A stretch of 5,282 bases of DNA from Chloroflexota bacterium (GTDB taxonomy: Bacteria; Chloroflexota; Dehalococcoidia; Lucifugimonadales; Australimonadaceae). Position numbers and translations under genes: made by a program. The stretch spans positions 1 to 5,282 of the forward strand of contig JAPPFU010000139.1 of the NCBI GenBank assembly GCA_028875085.1, written 5' to 3'. The notes under the pieces were generated by a model. It had not been told where the DNA came from and did no database searches. It was given only the letters and a program-made list of their open reading frames with translations. Below are positions 4,163 to 5,282 of the stretch, piece by piece (position 1 is the first letter of the stretch; every line of letters begins with the position of its first letter).

Positions 4163-5282
4163 GCATCCGTGTCCTCGAAGCCGCCGTCGCCTCCGCCATC
4201 GCCGCGGGCGAGGTCATCGAACGGCCCGCGTCCGTCGTCAAGGAACTAGTGGAGAACTCCATCGACGCGGACGCGTCGCGGGTAACGGTGGAGATCGAGC
4301 AAGGTGGGCTGAAGCGCATCCGCGTCGCGGACGACGGCGCGGGCATCGCGCCCGGCGAACTCGAGACGGCGTTCGAGCGCCACGCCACCTCCAAACTGCG
4401 CACTGTGGACGACCTCGACGCACTGCACACCCTGGGCTTCCGGGGCGAGGCGCTGCCCAGCATCGCCGCCGCCGCCCGCGTGCGTCTCGTGAGCCGCCAG
4501 GCCGGTGGCGATGGCGCGGCCATCGAGTTGGAGGCGGGCAGGGTGCTCTCCAAGGGCGCGGCAAGCGCGCCGCCTGGCGTTACGGTGAGCGTCGAGGCGC
4601 TCTTCTCCGCGCTCCCCGCGCGCCTCAAGTTCCTGCGCTCCACCGGGGCGGAGACGGCGCGCGTTCGCCAAGCGGTCGAGAGCCTCGCTCTTGCCTATCC
4701 GAACGTCGCACTTACATTCTCCGCCGACGGCAAGACGCTCTTGCGCGCGCCAGGCGGCGGAGCGTTGCGCGACGCCTTCGCCGCCGTCTACGGCGCGGAG
4801 CTAACAGAGGCGATGCTCGACCTCGCGCCGTCGCCCGCCGCGCCCTTCCGCGTGCGCGGCCTCATCTCGCCTCCGGCGCACAGCCGCCCCAACCGCTCCG
4901 CCGTCCGCCTCTTCGTCAACGGGCGATGGGTGCAGAGCCGCGCCCTGTCCGTCGCCGTGGAGGAGGCCTACGCCGGGTTGCTGATGCAGGGGCGCTACCC
5001 CATCGCGGTGGTGATGATCGACGCGCCGCCGCACGAGGTGGACGCCAACGTTCACCCCAACAAGCGCGAGGTGCGCTTCGCCCGCGAGAGCGACGCCTTC
5101 TCCAGCGTGCAGCGCAGCGTGCGCGAGAGCCTGCTCGCCCACGTCCCCGTCGTCGACGCGCGCCCCTTCGAGCGCGCTCCTGCGCCCGCCGGCGCCGCCC
5201 CGGCCGCCCGCCCGGTCGTCTTCAGCGTGGCCGCCTCGCCGACTCCGCCGCCGCTGCCTTTCGCTCCGCCGGACGACGGCGC
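4159..5282 (+). CDS. mutL: DNA mismatch repair protein MutL, N-terminal part (runs off the window)
   Basis: MutL couples MutS mismatch recognition to strand removal. The 374 visible residues cover the whole GHKL ATPase and transducer region and the start of the linker. ATPase motifs match E. coli MutL nearly in number: Glu29 and Asn33 in VKELVENSIDA, DDGAGI (58-63), ATSK (76-79) and GFRGEAL (93-99). The transducer domain has FVNGRWVQ (252-259) and HPNKREVRF (299-307) with the conserved catalytic-site Lys302. After about residue 330 the sequence becomes the Ala/Pro-rich linker; the C-terminal dimerisation domain, and thus whether it carries an endonuclease site, lies outside the window. The GTG at 4159 gives the expected VSIRVL start; no ATG is available in this frame after the TAG at 4120. 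No ribosome-binding site is visible. The gene is 55 bases downstream of the selenoprotein gene and may share its transcript. Confidence 0.95.
   Translation, partial: MSIRVLEAAVASAIAAGEVIERPASVVKELVENSIDADASRVTVEIEQGGLKRIRVADDGAGIAPGELETAFERHATSKLRTVDDLDALHTLGFRGEALPSIAAAARVRLVSRQAGGDGAAIELEAGRVLSKGAASAPPGVTVSVEALFSALPARLKFLRSTGAETARVRQAVESLALAYPNVALTFSADGKTLLRAPGGGALRDAFAAVYGAELTEAMLDLAPSPAAPFRVRGLISPPAHSRPNRSAVRLFVNGRWVQSRALSVAVEEAYAGLLMQGRYPIAVVMIDAPPHEVDANVHPNKREVRFARESDAFSSVQRSVRESLLAHVPVVDARPFERAPAPAGAAPAARPVVFSVAASPTPPPLPFAPPDDG

Noticed and set aside
4246..4671. Antisense open frames within mutL
   Set aside because: They overlap the well-conserved MutL ATPase domain, have no recognisable motifs, and are expected in GC-rich coding DNA.

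Overview
The window is GC-rich throughout, and its genes use strongly G/C-biased third codon positions. It looks like a bacterial chromosome of mostly housekeeping genes, with no phage or plasmid genes. The gene content and the style of the conserved hypothetical protein suggest a Chloroflexota-like bacterium. That is an impression from memory, not something the sequence proves.

Layout. (1) Positions 1-225, minus strand: the N-terminal part of a transaldolase, overlapped by one base (TGATG junction) with rpiB upstream of it (225-701, minus). Together they form a non-oxidative pentose-phosphate operon with a good sigma70-type promoter at 825-853. (2) Positions 702-1143 form a divergent intergenic region with the first copy of an AT-poor hairpin-rich repeat (867-1118), which includes a run of 17 G. 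(3) Positions 1144-2708, plus strand: an RraA/HMG-aldolase family protein and a conserved protein of unknown function, 38 bp apart. (4) Positions 2709-2967: a convergent intergenic region with the second repeat copy. Here a 178-bp segment is bounded by 30-bp terminal inverted repeats, like a MITE. (5) Positions 2968-3676, minus strand: a Trm112-like zinc-ribbon protein downstream of a four-helix CopD-like membrane protein. (6) Positions 3677-3755: a divergent promoter region. (7) Positions 3756-4103, plus strand: an ArsC/Spx-family thioredoxin-fold gene whose codon 13 is TGA. (8) Positions 4159 to the end, plus strand: the N-terminal two-thirds of mutL.

The main discovery is item 7. A clean -35/-10 promoter, a GGAGG ribosome-binding site and an ATG lead into 12 sense codons, then an in-frame TGA, then 102 more codons of intact ArsC/Spx-like sequence. 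The TGA sits exactly where this family has its catalytic N-terminal cysteine, giving U-T-G-C in place of C-x-x-C. A hairpin starts 15 nt after the TGA, and its loop carries GU about 23 nt downstream, within the usual geometry of a bacterial SECIS element. The best reading is a selenoprotein that conventional ORF calling would miss. The Sec machinery (selA/selB/selC/selD) is not in the window, so this remains a strong inference.

The genes do not form one pathway. The sugar-phosphate pair, the RraA pair, the Trm112/membrane pair and the selenoprotein-mutL pair are separate transcription units. The two repeat copies sit in the two largest intergenic gaps.
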